Positions 46,459 through 56,925 of a DNA stretch of 64,000 nucleotides are shown in pieces. This DNA comes from CAVSWT01 sp963731745. Lineage in GTDB: Bacteria; Bacteroidota; Ignavibacteria; Ignavibacteriales; Ignavibacteriaceae. The position numbers and the translations under genes were made by a program. A model generated the notes under the pieces. That model did not search any database. It worked only from the letters and a program-made list of their open reading frames with translations, and was not told the DNA's origin. Positions within the stretch are counted from its first letter, which is position 1; each line of letters begins with the position of its first letter. The stretch spans positions 98,026 through 162,025 of the forward strand of contig CAVSWT010000013.1 of NCBI GenBank assembly GCA_963731745.1. Reading direction: 5' to 3'.

Positions 46459-47923
46459 CTAATTTGTATTTTTTGATGAAGTTAATTCCGTCAGTAAATC
46501 ATTTAGATTGACTTTGGCAATGCTGCTTGCTTGATCAGACATGGCATAAGGTATTATTAAATCGTCCCCGTGTATGGCTCCGCCGCAGCTGTATACAACA
46601 TTGGGAACATATCCCTCCCGCTCATTTTCGTTGGCGGTTAAAAGAGGTTCTTCTAAACGTCCGATAACTATCGACGGATCATTCCTATCTAATAAAAAAG
46701 CGCCAATAGAATATTCGCGCATGGCGCCTACGCCGTGACTTAAAACCAGCCAGCCTGCTTCCGTCTCAATCGGTGAGCCGCAGTTGCCAAGTTGAACAAA
46801 TTCCCATGGGAAAGTAGGTTTAAGAATTATTTGTTTAGTGTACCAAAAGTGAAGCTGATCAGAATACATCAAAAATATATTTTCATTATCCTGACGTGAG
46901 ATCATTGCATATAAGCCATTAATTTTTCTCGGAAATAACGCCATGCCTTTATTCTTTAACCTCAGGGCCGTTTAAGGTTGTGATTTTAAAATGTAAAAAA
47001 TCCCTTGTTTCAAGGAGCTGCGGAAAAATTACTTTGCCGTCATAGGCAGTATAAGTAGCATAATAAATCCTTTCTCCTTCGTCATCATAAAATTCTACGA
47101 AGCGGGCATCTTCAATACCATTTATTTCAGAAGGTGAATGAGGAAAAATGATTCTTTCGGAAAGCCTTTGATCAGAATTATATTGAATTTCATAATTTGA
47201 AAGTGCTAATGATAAAATAGCTTTTGCTGTTAATTCATTTTCTAAGCTTTTATTTCGTAAAGGTCTAATTAAAATATTTATGGATTCTTCCAAATCAGTA
47301 ACGGTAAAATTTTCCTCAAGTGGATATAAAATTTGTTTTGCAATATCATTCAATAAATCCAACTCAATAAGTTTTTTTTCAAATAGAATTTTTTCGTAAA
47401 CCGGATTTGCAATATTTTCAGAAGTTGATACAAACCTTGTAGGTTCATTTAAACTTATTTTGTTTTCTTTATCTATCACGCCGGATCTAAAAGTTATAGA
47501 AGAAATATGTCCTTCACCCGTAGCACGTAAGCTTAAAATAAAACGATGGCTGCCTTCAGGTAAATCAGATTGGTCCGGATGCCATACCATAGATGGATTA
47601 AAAAGCGCGGCAGATTCCAAAGAATATTCTTGTGTAAAATATGCGCCGATTAATAATTTTCTTTCATTGGTTAATTCCTTGTCGGTTATCAAATGCTGTT
47701 TGATTTGCTCAAATCTCTTCAAGTAAAAATTTCGAAGCCTTTGATGCCTTTCTTCAAATTCCGACATAACCTGTTTAAGTTCTTTTTTAACTTCCTTTTC
47801 TGAAAGTGTTAAAATTCTTCCTATGATTTTAATTATTCTTTCTTCAGACAAAATTATAAAAGGCCTGTAAAGGACTCGTTTTGCATCAGGCTTAATCGCT
47901 ATCCTTGTTCTAATTGCTTTCAT
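46459..47923 (-). pseudogene. Long GH130-family glycoside phosphorylase/hydrolase, one frameshift
   Basis: Two frames (46949-47923 and 46459-46944) form one GH130-type enzyme of about 488 residues. The N-terminal 110 residues are a helical extension (LTLSEKEVKKELKQVMSEFEERH). The five-bladed propeller core follows, with FNPSMVWHPDQSDLPEGSHRF, the catalytic-type GIEDARFVEFYDDEGERIYYATYTAYDG, and in the second frame LFPRKINGLYAMISRQDNENI and NCGSPIETEAGWLVLSHGVG. One extra base near 46954 converts the expected VKNKGMALFPRK into VKE-stop. GH130 enzymes phosphorolyse or hydrolyse beta-mannosides, typically to mannose 1-phosphate. The gene overlaps the GT4 gene by 14 bases, a conserved-looking pairing. 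Confidence 0.82.
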
Positions 47924-50243
47924 GTTTTTCCATTAATTTTGTTTCAATAATTGGTATGGGATGTTCAATGGCTTTAAATCGTTCAAATGAACGGAAAGAA
48001 TTTTCCATAGTACACATTTCAACAAGTGAAAGTAAAAATGCCAGTGTTGATTCGCCTCCCTGGTTTTGATTTATTCTATCAACATGAAGCGCATCGTGGC
48101 AGCCTCCAGTTTGAGTGTTGTAAAGTGGAATGCCAAGATCGTTTCTTCCTAAAAACCATTCAAAGATCATTCTTGCTGATTCCAGCCAAAAAGTATCTTC
48201 GGTAGCTCCTGCGACTTCAAGGCAAGCAGACAAAGTAGAATAAGCTTCTAATGGCTGCTGATCAAATTTTGCAGGATACTCATCTTTTTTATAGAAACCA
48301 TTTGAACCAATTGGCCTGAAATAGCCTCCTTCTGAAGTTTGAATTTTTAAAAGCCATTTTAAGGATTTTAAACCAATCTCTAATGCTTTTCCATTCCCGG
48401 TCCATTGTCCGCTTACAATTAAAGCACGAGGAATCACAGCATTATCATAAGTTAAAATATCTTCAAACCAGAACCAATCTTCTTCTGCAACGGAATCATA
48501 AAGATGAAGAAGTCGATTAGTTAGTTCATCACGTATTTGGTTAGCTTCAGTATCACCGCTCATTCGTTTAAAGTAATCATTTATTCCAAGCAGTGTAAAA
48601 GCCCATGCTCTTGGTGAAGTTAAATCAACAGCAGTTTGAATAACTTGATGAAACAACTGCGCACCCCACATATGAAAATATGGAAATTTAGATCGTCCGG
48701 CACAAGCGCCTAATGCCCAAATGGCTCTACCCTGACAATCATCTGAACCTATTTCTTCTTTCCAGGTTCTATCATAATTCATAAAATTTCTAAACCGATT
48801 ATTCTCTTTATTATAAGCATAATTAACAAAACCAGAGTAGCGGCCGGCCAATTTATTTAAATTGTCTGGGTTTTCATACACTTCTTCAAGCAGCACAACA
48901 AGCAGTAGTGCACGCGCATTATCATCTGTACAATATCCCTCATTGTAATTAGGTATAGAACCGATTGCATGATGATATAAACCGGTTGAATCGGTCATTC
49001 TAAATAAATGATTTAATTTTATTTCAGGAAGCTCTGCTCTTTTTTCTTCCAAAGTTTTTACTGCAAATATTCTAGGATATTTATCAATTTTAGGAAGTCG
49101 TGCCTTTTGTAAAGATTCGACATAACGATGTGCAATTTCACTCCAAACCATATCTCGGCCCAACATATATGCTTTTTTTCTCATTGCATGACGTTTATTA
49201 TCATCTTTAAGCAATGCCAATAATTCATATGCAATTGCATTAGGATCAGAGAATGGAACTAAAATACCTCTGTCGTCAGCTAATAATTCTTCGGCATGCC
49301 AGTAAGGAGTTGAAATAACAGCCTTGCCGGAACCAAACGCATAAGCCAGGGTACCAGATGTTATTTGTGCTTTGTTTATATATGGTGTTATGTATATATC
49401 AGACATTCCAATAAAAGATTTTAGTTCTTCTATATCAACAAACCTATTATAAAAAATTACATTCTTTTTTATTCCCAGGTCGGCAGCCATGCGCTCAAGA
49501 CTCATTCTGTAAGACTCTCCGTGTTCTTTAAGAAGGTTTGGATGTGTAGCTCCAAGAATAACGTAAACTAAATTAGGAAATTCTTTAAGCACTTCAGGCA
49601 AAGCTTTTAAAACATTTTCTATACCTTTTTGCGGTGACAGCAAACCAAACGTTAGAAGAACTTGTTTTCCCTCGACTCCAAATTGATCCTTATAAAAATT
49701 TGGATCTACAAAAGACATATCCGGAATTCCATGAGGTATAACATCAATTTTATGCGGTGGTGCATTATAAATTTCTTTAAGAAAAGTTTTACCTTTTTCG
49801 GTCATTGATACAAGTCTTGCAGAAAGTTTAATTAGTTCGTGCATCACCAATAACTGGTCGGAAGTTGGAGTTTCCAGGATTGTATGAAGAGTAGTTACAA
49901 TGGGAATATGAAGGTCTCTCAGGAGTGCCAATATATGGCTGCCGGATAAGCCGCCGTAAATTCCAAATTCATGCTGAAGTGAAATGACTTCAGTATTATT
50001 AAAATTTAAGAAATCCGCCGCACGCTGATACGAAGCGAGTTTCTGCTCTTCGATTTCAAATTTAACTTCCGGAGGATAATTATAACCTTCGGGCCTATCA
50101 TTTATCGCCACAACAAAACAGTTGCTGTCCGGATATTGTGTTGATATTGTTGTGTATATATCCGATGTAAAAGTTGCTATTCCGCATTTACGCGGCAGAT
50201 AATCACCAATAAATGCTATCTTATTTAATTCATTATTTTGCAT
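47910..50243 (-). CDS. GT4 glycosyltransferase fused to an (alpha/alpha)6 helical-barrel domain
   Basis: A 777-residue two-part protein. Residues about 1-390 are a GT-B glycosyltransferase of family 4: IAFIGDYLPRKCGIATFTSD, LQHEFGIYGGLSGSH, LLSPQKGIENVLKALPEV, then the nucleotide-sugar site GTLAYAFGSGKAVISTPYWHAEELL. Residues about 400-770 are helical-barrel-like, with YCTDDNARALLLVVLLEE, FMNYDRTWKEEIGSDDCQGRAIWALG, and a terminal CHDALHVDRINQNQGGESTLAFLLSLVE. No signal peptide is present, so it is cytosolic. The C-terminal half resembles the separate protein at 56922-58244. The donor sugar is unknown, but the overlapping GH130 suggests synthesis or turnover of a mannoside. Confidence 0.85.
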   Translation of the reverse strand: MQNNELNKIAFIGDYLPRKCGIATFTSDIYTTISTQYPDSNCFVVAINDRPEGYNYPPEVKFEIEEQKLASYQRAADFLNFNNTEVISLQHEFGIYGGLSGSHILALLRDLHIPIVTTLHTILETPTSDQLLVMHELIKLSARLVSMTEKGKTFLKEIYNAPPHKIDVIPHGIPDMSFVDPNFYKDQFGVEGKQVLLTFGLLSPQKGIENVLKALPEVLKEFPNLVYVILGATHPNLLKEHGESYRMSLERMAADLGIKKNVIFYNRFVDIEELKSFIGMSDIYITPYINKAQITSGTLAYAFGSGKAVISTPYWHAEELLADDRGILVPFSDPNAIAYELLALLKDDNKRHAMRKKAYMLGRDMVWSEIAHRYVESLQKARLPKIDKYPRIFAVKTLEEKRAELPEIKLNHLFRMTDSTGLYHHAIGSIPNYNEGYCTDDNARALLLVVLLEEVYENPDNLNKLAGRYSGFVNYAYNKENNRFRNFMNYDRTWKEEIGSDDCQGRAIWALGACAGRSKFPYFHMWGAQLFHQVIQTAVDLTSPRAWAFTLLGINDYFKRMSGDTEANQIRDELTNRLLHLYDSVAEEDWFWFEDILTYDNAVIPRALIVSGQWTGNGKALEIGLKSLKWLLKIQTSEGGYFRPIGSNGFYKKDEYPAKFDQQPLEAYSTLSACLEVAGATEDTFWLESARMIFEWFLGRNDLGIPLYNTQTGGCHDALHVDRINQNQGGESTLAFLLSLVEMCTMENSFRSFERFKAIEHPIPIIETKLMEKHESN

Positions 50244-50340
50244 AAAATTCTTTCATATTTATCACATATTACTTCTTTAATTTAAGTGAATTAATCAAAA
50301 TAGTTAGTGATAAAGATTGAATGACAAGTGCAAAAATATT

Positions 50341-53300
50341 TTATTGTAGTAATATCATTTTCCGTTTTTGTGAAAAGCTAGAAGTTTTCAATTCATAAAA
50401 ATATACGCCGGAAGAAATTTTTCGTCCGCTGCCGTTTGTCCCATCCCAGTTGAAAGAATATTTACCCGCTGAGAGATTATCATCTACAAGTATTTTAATC
50501 TGCCTTCCCAGAATATCGTAAATTGAAAGTTTTGCACTTCCTCCTGTTATCAGGTTAAAACTGATTATTGATTGTCCATTAAAAGGATTTGGGTAATTCT
50601 GATACAAAAAATTTTCCGTTGGAATATTGGAATTATTGTCATCTACTACATCAGTGTTGATATCATATAATTTTTGAATTTCAGAATATGGAATTGCATA
50701 ATCATAAATCCTTATGTCATCCAAAACACCTTTAAAATTATATTGAGTATTCCCAGGTAAAACTTGTCCGATCATTAAATCAATATTTGTGGTTAAAAGC
50801 TTTCCGCTGAATGTTGTAAATGCATCAAGCTTGCCGTTAATATAAATTTCAAAATCGCTTCCGCTATAAATTGCTGTAACATTATAAAGTGAATCTAATT
50901 TCAATTCCGTTTCAGAATCTAAATCTTTAGTTCCGGTTGAAGTTTTAATTGTCCATCTAATTTTTTTATTAGTGATGGAAATTTTCCACCGGTTTTCCCA
51001 GTTGCCGTGCGAAATTGGATATTGTTCTCTGTCATAAAACTCTTTTACTTTCATCCAGAAATTTACAGTAATTGAATTTTGAAAATTTAGAGAAGAATGA
51101 TTTGTTATTTGAATGTTATCATTAACTCCATCAAATGAATAAGCACTATTAGGAACCTTAAATCTATCAGCTGTTAAAGATGCTTGAAATACTATCCCGT
51201 TATTTCCATTTCCACTTTCATCATTTGCATTGCCGTTAAAAGGATAATATGCAACAAGATTTCCTGTCTGCATTATAGTTAGATCTCTAACAGATACTTC
51301 AATGCTGTCTTCTGTTAAACCGCCATTTCCGTCTTCAACTTTACACTTGATGAGATAATTTCCTGAAGTCGAAGGTGCCGTCCATGTTATTTCATTGCCT
51401 TCCCCTTTTATTGTCCCAAATTCTGAAGACCAAGTAAAACTTAGCCTATCATTTTCCGGATCGCTTGCATTACACACAATATTACAGTCTTTTCCTAAAT
51501 CTATTTTTCTTGGTGATGCTTCAATCAGATTAATTATTGGGTTACTATTAAATGACTCTACAACCTTAATAGTTACTTGGGCAGAATCTTCTCCACCATT
51601 TCCATCATCAATTTTACATTTTATGATATATGAACCAGAATTGCTTGGAGCAGTGAATTTAATTTGCTGGCCGCTTCCTGTTATTTGCCCTTGTTCAGAA
51701 GTCCAATTAAAATTAATTGGATTACTATCATGATCTGCTGCAGTACAATAAATTGATGTTGAAGAATCAATTAAAATTTCATTTGGCTTTGCAGCTAGAC
51801 TTTTAATCCTTGGCGGATAATTTGAAACGGCTAAACCTGAATTATAATCTATGATAATGTTGTTAACTAAAGTTTTATTTAATTCGTAAGTAGTTGTTCC
51901 GCTAGAAGGAGTAATAACACAAATCAATGCTTGATCTGCTGGAATTTCAATTGCTGTATAATTTGATACGTTACTTTTAATAAAAGTATTTGATACAGCG
52001 TCATAAATATTGTGTGAACCGGAACCAACATTGATAAAAACTATTTTTGAAGTATCATAAGGATTATAAATTAAATATGATGGATAAGCGTCTTTATGAA
52101 AATAATCAGTTTTTAATAAATCAAGTTTTATAATCCCTTCAACGTTAGTTGTATCTATTATGCCGCCTAAAATTCCTACATGAGATGAACCGTAAAGAGC
52201 TAAGTTTGTTGCACCCCAGCCGCCGCTAATAGCATCTCCCGTTGCATAAGGAAAGACTGCATTTTGTGATTCGCGAAGTGCTTCGTGTGCTATATAAGAA
52301 TTAGGATCATATTGATGAGCCCAGCCTTCACTATCTTGCTTATTATCCGGTAAATAATTTGTGTAAAATAATCTTGCTGCATTTGAAGCATTTAAAACCC
52401 ACTTGCCAATGGCTCTTGCAAATCTATCATCATAGCGAACTAGTGGAACTAAAGCGCCGACCTGTTCGAAAGTATTCATTGTAAAAGCATAATCATTGTC
52501 AATTGATTCACCGATTAAACCATCAACATCATATCCTCCCCAGGTTCCGACAATTGCACCCCACTGCCTCAGCGGGCCAATATTAAAACACCAATTAATT
52601 AATTTCTGAACGTCATAATTAGTTCCAAGTTCCGCATTCATTCTTGCTGCCGCATACACACCATAGCATAATTGCAATTCATAAGAAGGATTTGAAGTAC
52701 GACTATTTAAAAATTCCATAGCCTGTTCAGCACCAATACGATATTTAGCATTTCCAGTTTCAATAAAAGCATTATAAAGTACCCATCCTATCGCACCAGA
52801 TGCTTCCGGTTCAAGAACTCCGGTTGATAAGGGTTTCATGGTGAGTAAATCAAAGGCTCTATAGTTCATATAAGGAACTTTCCATGGAGTTGTAGAACCT
52901 CCCATGGCATTGATTGCCTGCATCCATCTATCAGCAATGGTTGAAAATTGTGATGAAAAATCTCCCGTGTTAGGATAAAGGTCATACAATTGGTAGAAAA
53001 AAACATTGGGCATAGTTTCGTACCACCAATCGTCTCCGGTAATTGCATCAGGATGATTTAGATAAACCTCTTCTCCATTATTTTTATTGAACCATTCTTC
53101 CGCCATCAAAGGATAATTGTTACTATTTTGATTTGATTTGTCTATCCCAACCAAGCTCGCTCCAATTATTGCCGGTAAACAATTAATCGCTTCCGCTGAG
53201 TTTGGATCAATAGTTCCGACTACAGTATGCAGTCCAAAACTATTGTGCGCTGGATAATTGAATGTGTTATTATTTATCCACACCAACGGAAGATATTGGC

Positions 53301-53508
53301 CGGTGAGATTAAAATTAAAAACAAGAGAATCATAACCAAGCGCAACTTTTTTCCAATCTCTCATTAAATATGGAGAAGGTTTGTTGGGCATCTGTTCAAT
53401 TCTGCTAATATTAATTTGCTGCGAATAAGTAAAGTTAATTGAACAAACAAATACAAATATTAAAGGAAGAATATTTATAATATTTTTTTTCAATCTATCA
53501 CCAAGCAT
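50341..53508 (-). CDS. Large secreted enzyme-like protein with two Ig/PKD-like domains, LamG and T9SS sorting domain
   Basis: About 1055 residues from the preferred ATG at 53508 (the frame is open to 53571). A signal peptide (IINILPLIFVFVCSINFTYS) is followed by an alpha-helical region (about 30-520) with repeated aromatic motifs (DWWYETMPNVFFYQLYDLYP, EASGAIGWVLYNAFIETGNA, SEGWAHQYDPNSYIAHEALR). This looks like a helical-toroid polysaccharide-active fold. Two PKD/Ig-like domains follow (about 565-745; FNWTSEQGQITG and FTWSSEFGTIKG), then a LamG jelly roll (about 765-935; LVAYYPFNGNANDESGNGN) and a T9SS sorting domain (NYPNPFNGQSIISFNL). The catalytic residues are not identifiable. The start overlaps the end of the aldo-keto reductase gene by 11 bases. 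Confidence 0.8.
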   Translation of the reverse strand: MLGDRLKKNIINILPLIFVFVCSINFTYSQQINISRIEQMPNKPSPYLMRDWKKVALGYDSLVFNFNLTGQYLPLVWINNNTFNYPAHNSFGLHTVVGTIDPNSAEAINCLPAIIGASLVGIDKSNQNSNNYPLMAEEWFNKNNGEEVYLNHPDAITGDDWWYETMPNVFFYQLYDLYPNTGDFSSQFSTIADRWMQAINAMGGSTTPWKVPYMNYRAFDLLTMKPLSTGVLEPEASGAIGWVLYNAFIETGNAKYRIGAEQAMEFLNSRTSNPSYELQLCYGVYAAARMNAELGTNYDVQKLINWCFNIGPLRQWGAIVGTWGGYDVDGLIGESIDNDYAFTMNTFEQVGALVPLVRYDDRFARAIGKWVLNASNAARLFYTNYLPDNKQDSEGWAHQYDPNSYIAHEALRESQNAVFPYATGDAISGGWGATNLALYGSSHVGILGGIIDTTNVEGIIKLDLLKTDYFHKDAYPSYLIYNPYDTSKIVFINVGSGSHNIYDAVSNTFIKSNVSNYTAIEIPADQALICVITPSSGTTTYELNKTLVNNIIIDYNSGLAVSNYPPRIKSLAAKPNEILIDSSTSIYCTAADHDSNPINFNWTSEQGQITGSGQQIKFTAPSNSGSYIIKCKIDDGNGGEDSAQVTIKVVESFNSNPIINLIEASPRKIDLGKDCNIVCNASDPENDRLSFTWSSEFGTIKGEGNEITWTAPSTSGNYLIKCKVEDGNGGLTEDSIEVSVRDLTIMQTGNLVAYYPFNGNANDESGNGNNGIVFQASLTADRFKVPNSAYSFDGVNDNIQITNHSSLNFQNSITVNFWMKVKEFYDREQYPISHGNWENRWKISITNKKIRWTIKTSTGTKDLDSETELKLDSLYNVTAIYSGSDFEIYINGKLDAFTTFSGKLLTTNIDLMIGQVLPGNTQYNFKGVLDDIRIYDYAIPYSEIQKLYDINTDVVDDNNSNIPTENFLYQNYPNPFNGQSIISFNLITGGSAKLSIYDILGRQIKILVDDNLSAGKYSFNWDGTNGSGRKISSGVYFYELKTSSFSQKRKMILLQ

Positions 53509-54467
53509 AATATTGCGGTGCAATGCCTGCAGGAGGGAATATTTCATCCAATTCCATAAGCATATTATCACTTAAATTAATTTCAACAGCACGAAATGAA
53601 TTATTCAACTGCTCTAATGTTCTTGGCCCAATGATGGGAGCTGTTACTGCAGTTTGATGAAGCAGCCAGGCTAATGCTGTATCGGCAGGTTCTTTCACCA
53701 ATTTTTTTGCAGAACTTTTCCCACTTTTCAATCTGGGCATAATTAGCTTTTAATTTGTTTTTTATTTCATCAGTATTTCTTCGATTTTTTTTAGATGATT
53801 TTATAACTCCACCCAGTAACCCAGCTTCCAGCGGACTCCATGGAATAATTCCGACTCCATAATATTGGCAAGCCGGCACAACTTCTCTTTCAATGAAGCG
53901 ATTAAATAAATTATATTTACTTTGTTCACTTACTAATCCAAGTAGGTTTTTCTTTGAAGCAGTTTCACATGCTGTAGCTATATCCCATCCGGCAAAATTA
54001 CTGCTTCCAACATAAATTACTTTTCCAGCTGTAATAAGCTGTTCCATTGCCTGCCAGATTTCATCCCAAGGCGTGTTTCTTTCCACATGATGCATTTGAT
54101 ATAAATCGATGTGATCAGTTTTTAGCCTAGTTAAACTATCCTCACAGGCTTTCTTAATGTGATAAGCTGATAATCGCCTATCATTTATTCCATCACCCAT
54201 CTCGCCATAAACTTTTGTAGCAAGTACAATTTTATCGCGATTACCTTTGTTTTTCGAAAGCCATTTGCCGATTATATTTTCAGTTACACCTTCGCCTTTT
54301 TTTCTTCCATAAACATTCGCAGTATCAAAAAAATTAATCCCCATTTCCAATGCTTTATTCATAATTTTATTTGCGTCACCTTCCGGTGTGATCGGCCCAA
54401 AATTCATTGTTCCTAAGCAAAGTCGGCTGACTTGTAATCCTGTTTTACCTAAATATGTATACTCCAT
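53498..54467 (-). pseudogene. Aldo-keto reductase, one frameshift
   Basis: Two overlapping frames (53601-54467 and 53498-53740) form one AKR of about 323 residues. The catalytic tetrad is visible: Asp and Tyr in FFDTANVYGRKKG, Lys in VLATKVYG and His in YQMHHVE. IPWSPLEAGLLGG closes the barrel, and the NADP-binding ending APIIGPRTLEQLNNSF is in the second frame. Near 53690-53696 one extra A changes the expected IGEEPADTALAWLL into IGERTCRYS. It is NADPH-dependent and in an operon of sugar enzymes probably acts on a sugar or keto-sugar (inference). The gene lies 26 bases downstream of the GH2 gene. Confidence 0.85.
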
Positions 54468-54493
54468 TTTTTTCCCATTTATCTTGAAAAATT

Positions 54494-56925
54494 TTAATTT
54501 GATAAATAATTGTTTAGTGTAAAAATTTTAATATCATTTTTAGTGATTGATTGATTGCTGCCTATTATTTGTAAAACTTTTTCTTCCCCAGGTAAAAGAA
54601 TAAATCCTCTTTCTGAAAATTCTAATTCAGGATGATATAGATCCACAAAATATGCAGGTTTGTCTGTTACGAGTTTTAAACTTTTTTCTTGAAGCTCAAT
54701 TTTAATCCCAGTTAATGGTAATGATTTAAACTTCCATTTTTCTTCTGTATAGAAATTTCTAAAAATCAATTGATTGTCTTGATCATATAGCGAAAGAATT
54801 ATATTCCAATTTTTATTTTCAGTTAAAGAATTAATTGGAATCTTTTTGAATACTTTTTTTGTATCTCCTGTAATATGATCGTTAATTGTTATTTCATTTA
54901 TTGATGAACCTGAATTGTCATAAATATCGGCTTTCAATTTGAATTTAAAATTATCAGAACTGTTATTTACAATTTGAATTTTCAAATCATTATCGTCTTT
55001 AATAATACTCGCTATCTGCTGATTAAAAATATTTTTTACAAAATGATAAGCAATTTTGGGAGTTGATTCCGAATCAATAATTGCCCAGCTTGTTACCGGC
55101 CAGCAATCATTTATCTGCCAGACTATGCTTCCGTTCGTAACAGGCCAATTTTGTCTCCAATGTTCAAGACAAGTTTTTAATGCAAATCCTTGATTTAGCT
55201 GAGCGAGATAAATAAAATCATCCCATTCGGTTTTTATAGGCAAATGAGATGATAAAAATTTAATAACTCTTTCCGGCCCTTCAATTTGCTTATTGTGGAA
55301 TTCAAAAATTGGATTATTAATATTTCTATTTTCTTCAGATAAATATTTCTCAAAAGTTTTTTTGTTTGCAGGACCCTGAAAACCAAATTCTGTTACAAAT
55401 AAGCTTTGATCATCTTTAACTGTTTCGTAATCTTTCCACATACTCCATATTCCCCATTCATGCCTGTTCCCGCTTGAATGTGAATTCGGATCTTTATCAA
55501 AGCTGAAAGGAGAAGAAGGCCAGTAAGCTCTGTCCGGGTCAATCTCTTTAATTATATTCGGTATTAAATCATGATAAATCTTATAACCCGGCATTAGCTT
55601 ATAAGATTTTTTCTGACCTTGATACCAAAGCCACTCATTCTCATTATTGCCGCACCACAAAGCAATAGACGGGTGAGCCTGCAGCCGATCTACATTTTGT
55701 GTTACTTCACTTTTTACATTTTTAAAAAATCTTTATGTTCGGGATATGCAGCGCAGGCAAACATGAAATCCTGCCAAACCAGTAAGCCTAGCTCATCACA
55801 CAATCCATAGAAAATATCATCCTCATAAAAACCGCCGCCCCATACTCTCACAATATTCATGTGAGCATCTTTAGCATACTTTAAAAGAGTTTCATACTTT
55901 TCTTTAGTCACTCGAGGCAAAAATGAATCAGCGGGAATCCAATTCACACCCTTTGCAAATACCGGCTTATCGTTTATAATAAATCTAAAAGTGGAGTCGC
56001 TATTATTTTTTAGCTGTAAAGAAATTGTTCTGATTCCTACCTTCTTAATTTTTTCATCAAGCTTATTTTCTGATTCATCAAATAAGGTAATATTTAAATC
56101 GTATAAATTTTGTTTGCCTTCATTGTTAGGCCACCAAAGTTTAGGATCTTCAATTTTTAGTTTTAGTCTAACTTCTTTATTTGAATCTAAAACTTTTTCA
56201 CCTTCAAAAATCTGATCATTACAAGTAAGGCTTGCTCGAATTTTGTATTTTCTCTTTGGTTTTTGATTAAGATTAATCTTTACTTCAACAATCGCTTTTT
56301 TAGCGGTGATTTTTTTTGTTGTGAAATTAAAACTCTTAATGGAAACTTTACTTTTTTGCAGCAAGTAAACCGGCCGCCAAATGCCCATTGTGGGGAATGA
56401 AGGTCCCCAATCCCAACCGAATGAATATTGAGCTTTCCTGATATAAACTCTCCCGGAATCTAACGCAACTGAAAGTTTACCGTATTTATTTTCTAGAGAT
56501 TTTGCATAGTTTATTGGTGATTTAAATCTTACTTCAAGTTCATTATTTTTATCTTTGATTAGAGATGAAATTTCAAATTCATATTTTAAAAACATATTAT
56601 CAGATTTACCAAGCAGCTTCTTATTGAAATATATTTCTGAAACTGTATCCAGACCTTCAAATATTAAAAATTGAGAAAGTTTTTTTCCGAATTCTTTCGG
56701 TTTATCAAATTTGGTTTTATAAATCCAATCATTTTCACAAATCCAATTTAATTGTGATTCATTGTCGTCATAAAATGGTTCATCAATTAATTTATGATTA
56801 AGTAAATCCGTATGCACTGTTCCAGGCACTGCTGCATTTCGCCATTCTTTAAATTCATTTTTGTTAGATAAATTTGAATTTATTTTGAATTGCCAGTTTT
56901 CTATTAAATCTAATCTCTCATTCAT
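54494..56925 (-). pseudogene. GH2-family beta-mannosidase-like enzyme, one frameshift
   Basis: Two frames (55714-56925 and 54494-55660) form one enzyme of about 810 residues. Order: a GH2 sugar-binding jelly roll (WRNAAVPGTVHTDLL, FDGLDT-type FEGLDTVSEIYF), an Ig-like domain, then a TIM barrel with GVNWIPADSFLPR, MNIVRVWGGGFYEDD and DELGLLVWQDFMFACAAYP. The acid/base Glu is in GNNENEW (near residue 425) and the nucleophile Glu in FVTEFGFQGP (near 511). The PADSF and GVRTWGGG-type motifs are those of GH2 beta-mannosidases rather than galactosidases. A missing base in the T-run near 55719-55723 breaks the frame after KDFLKM; restoring it gives KDFLKNVKSEVTQNVDRLQA. No signal peptide, so the enzyme acts in the cytosol on imported mannosides. 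Confidence 0.87.

Noticed and set aside
54494..56925. Two separate genes for the GH2 halves
   Set aside because: The first half stops in mid-barrel and the second lacks a start; restoring one base in the T-run near 55721 joins them in one continuous GH2 enzyme.
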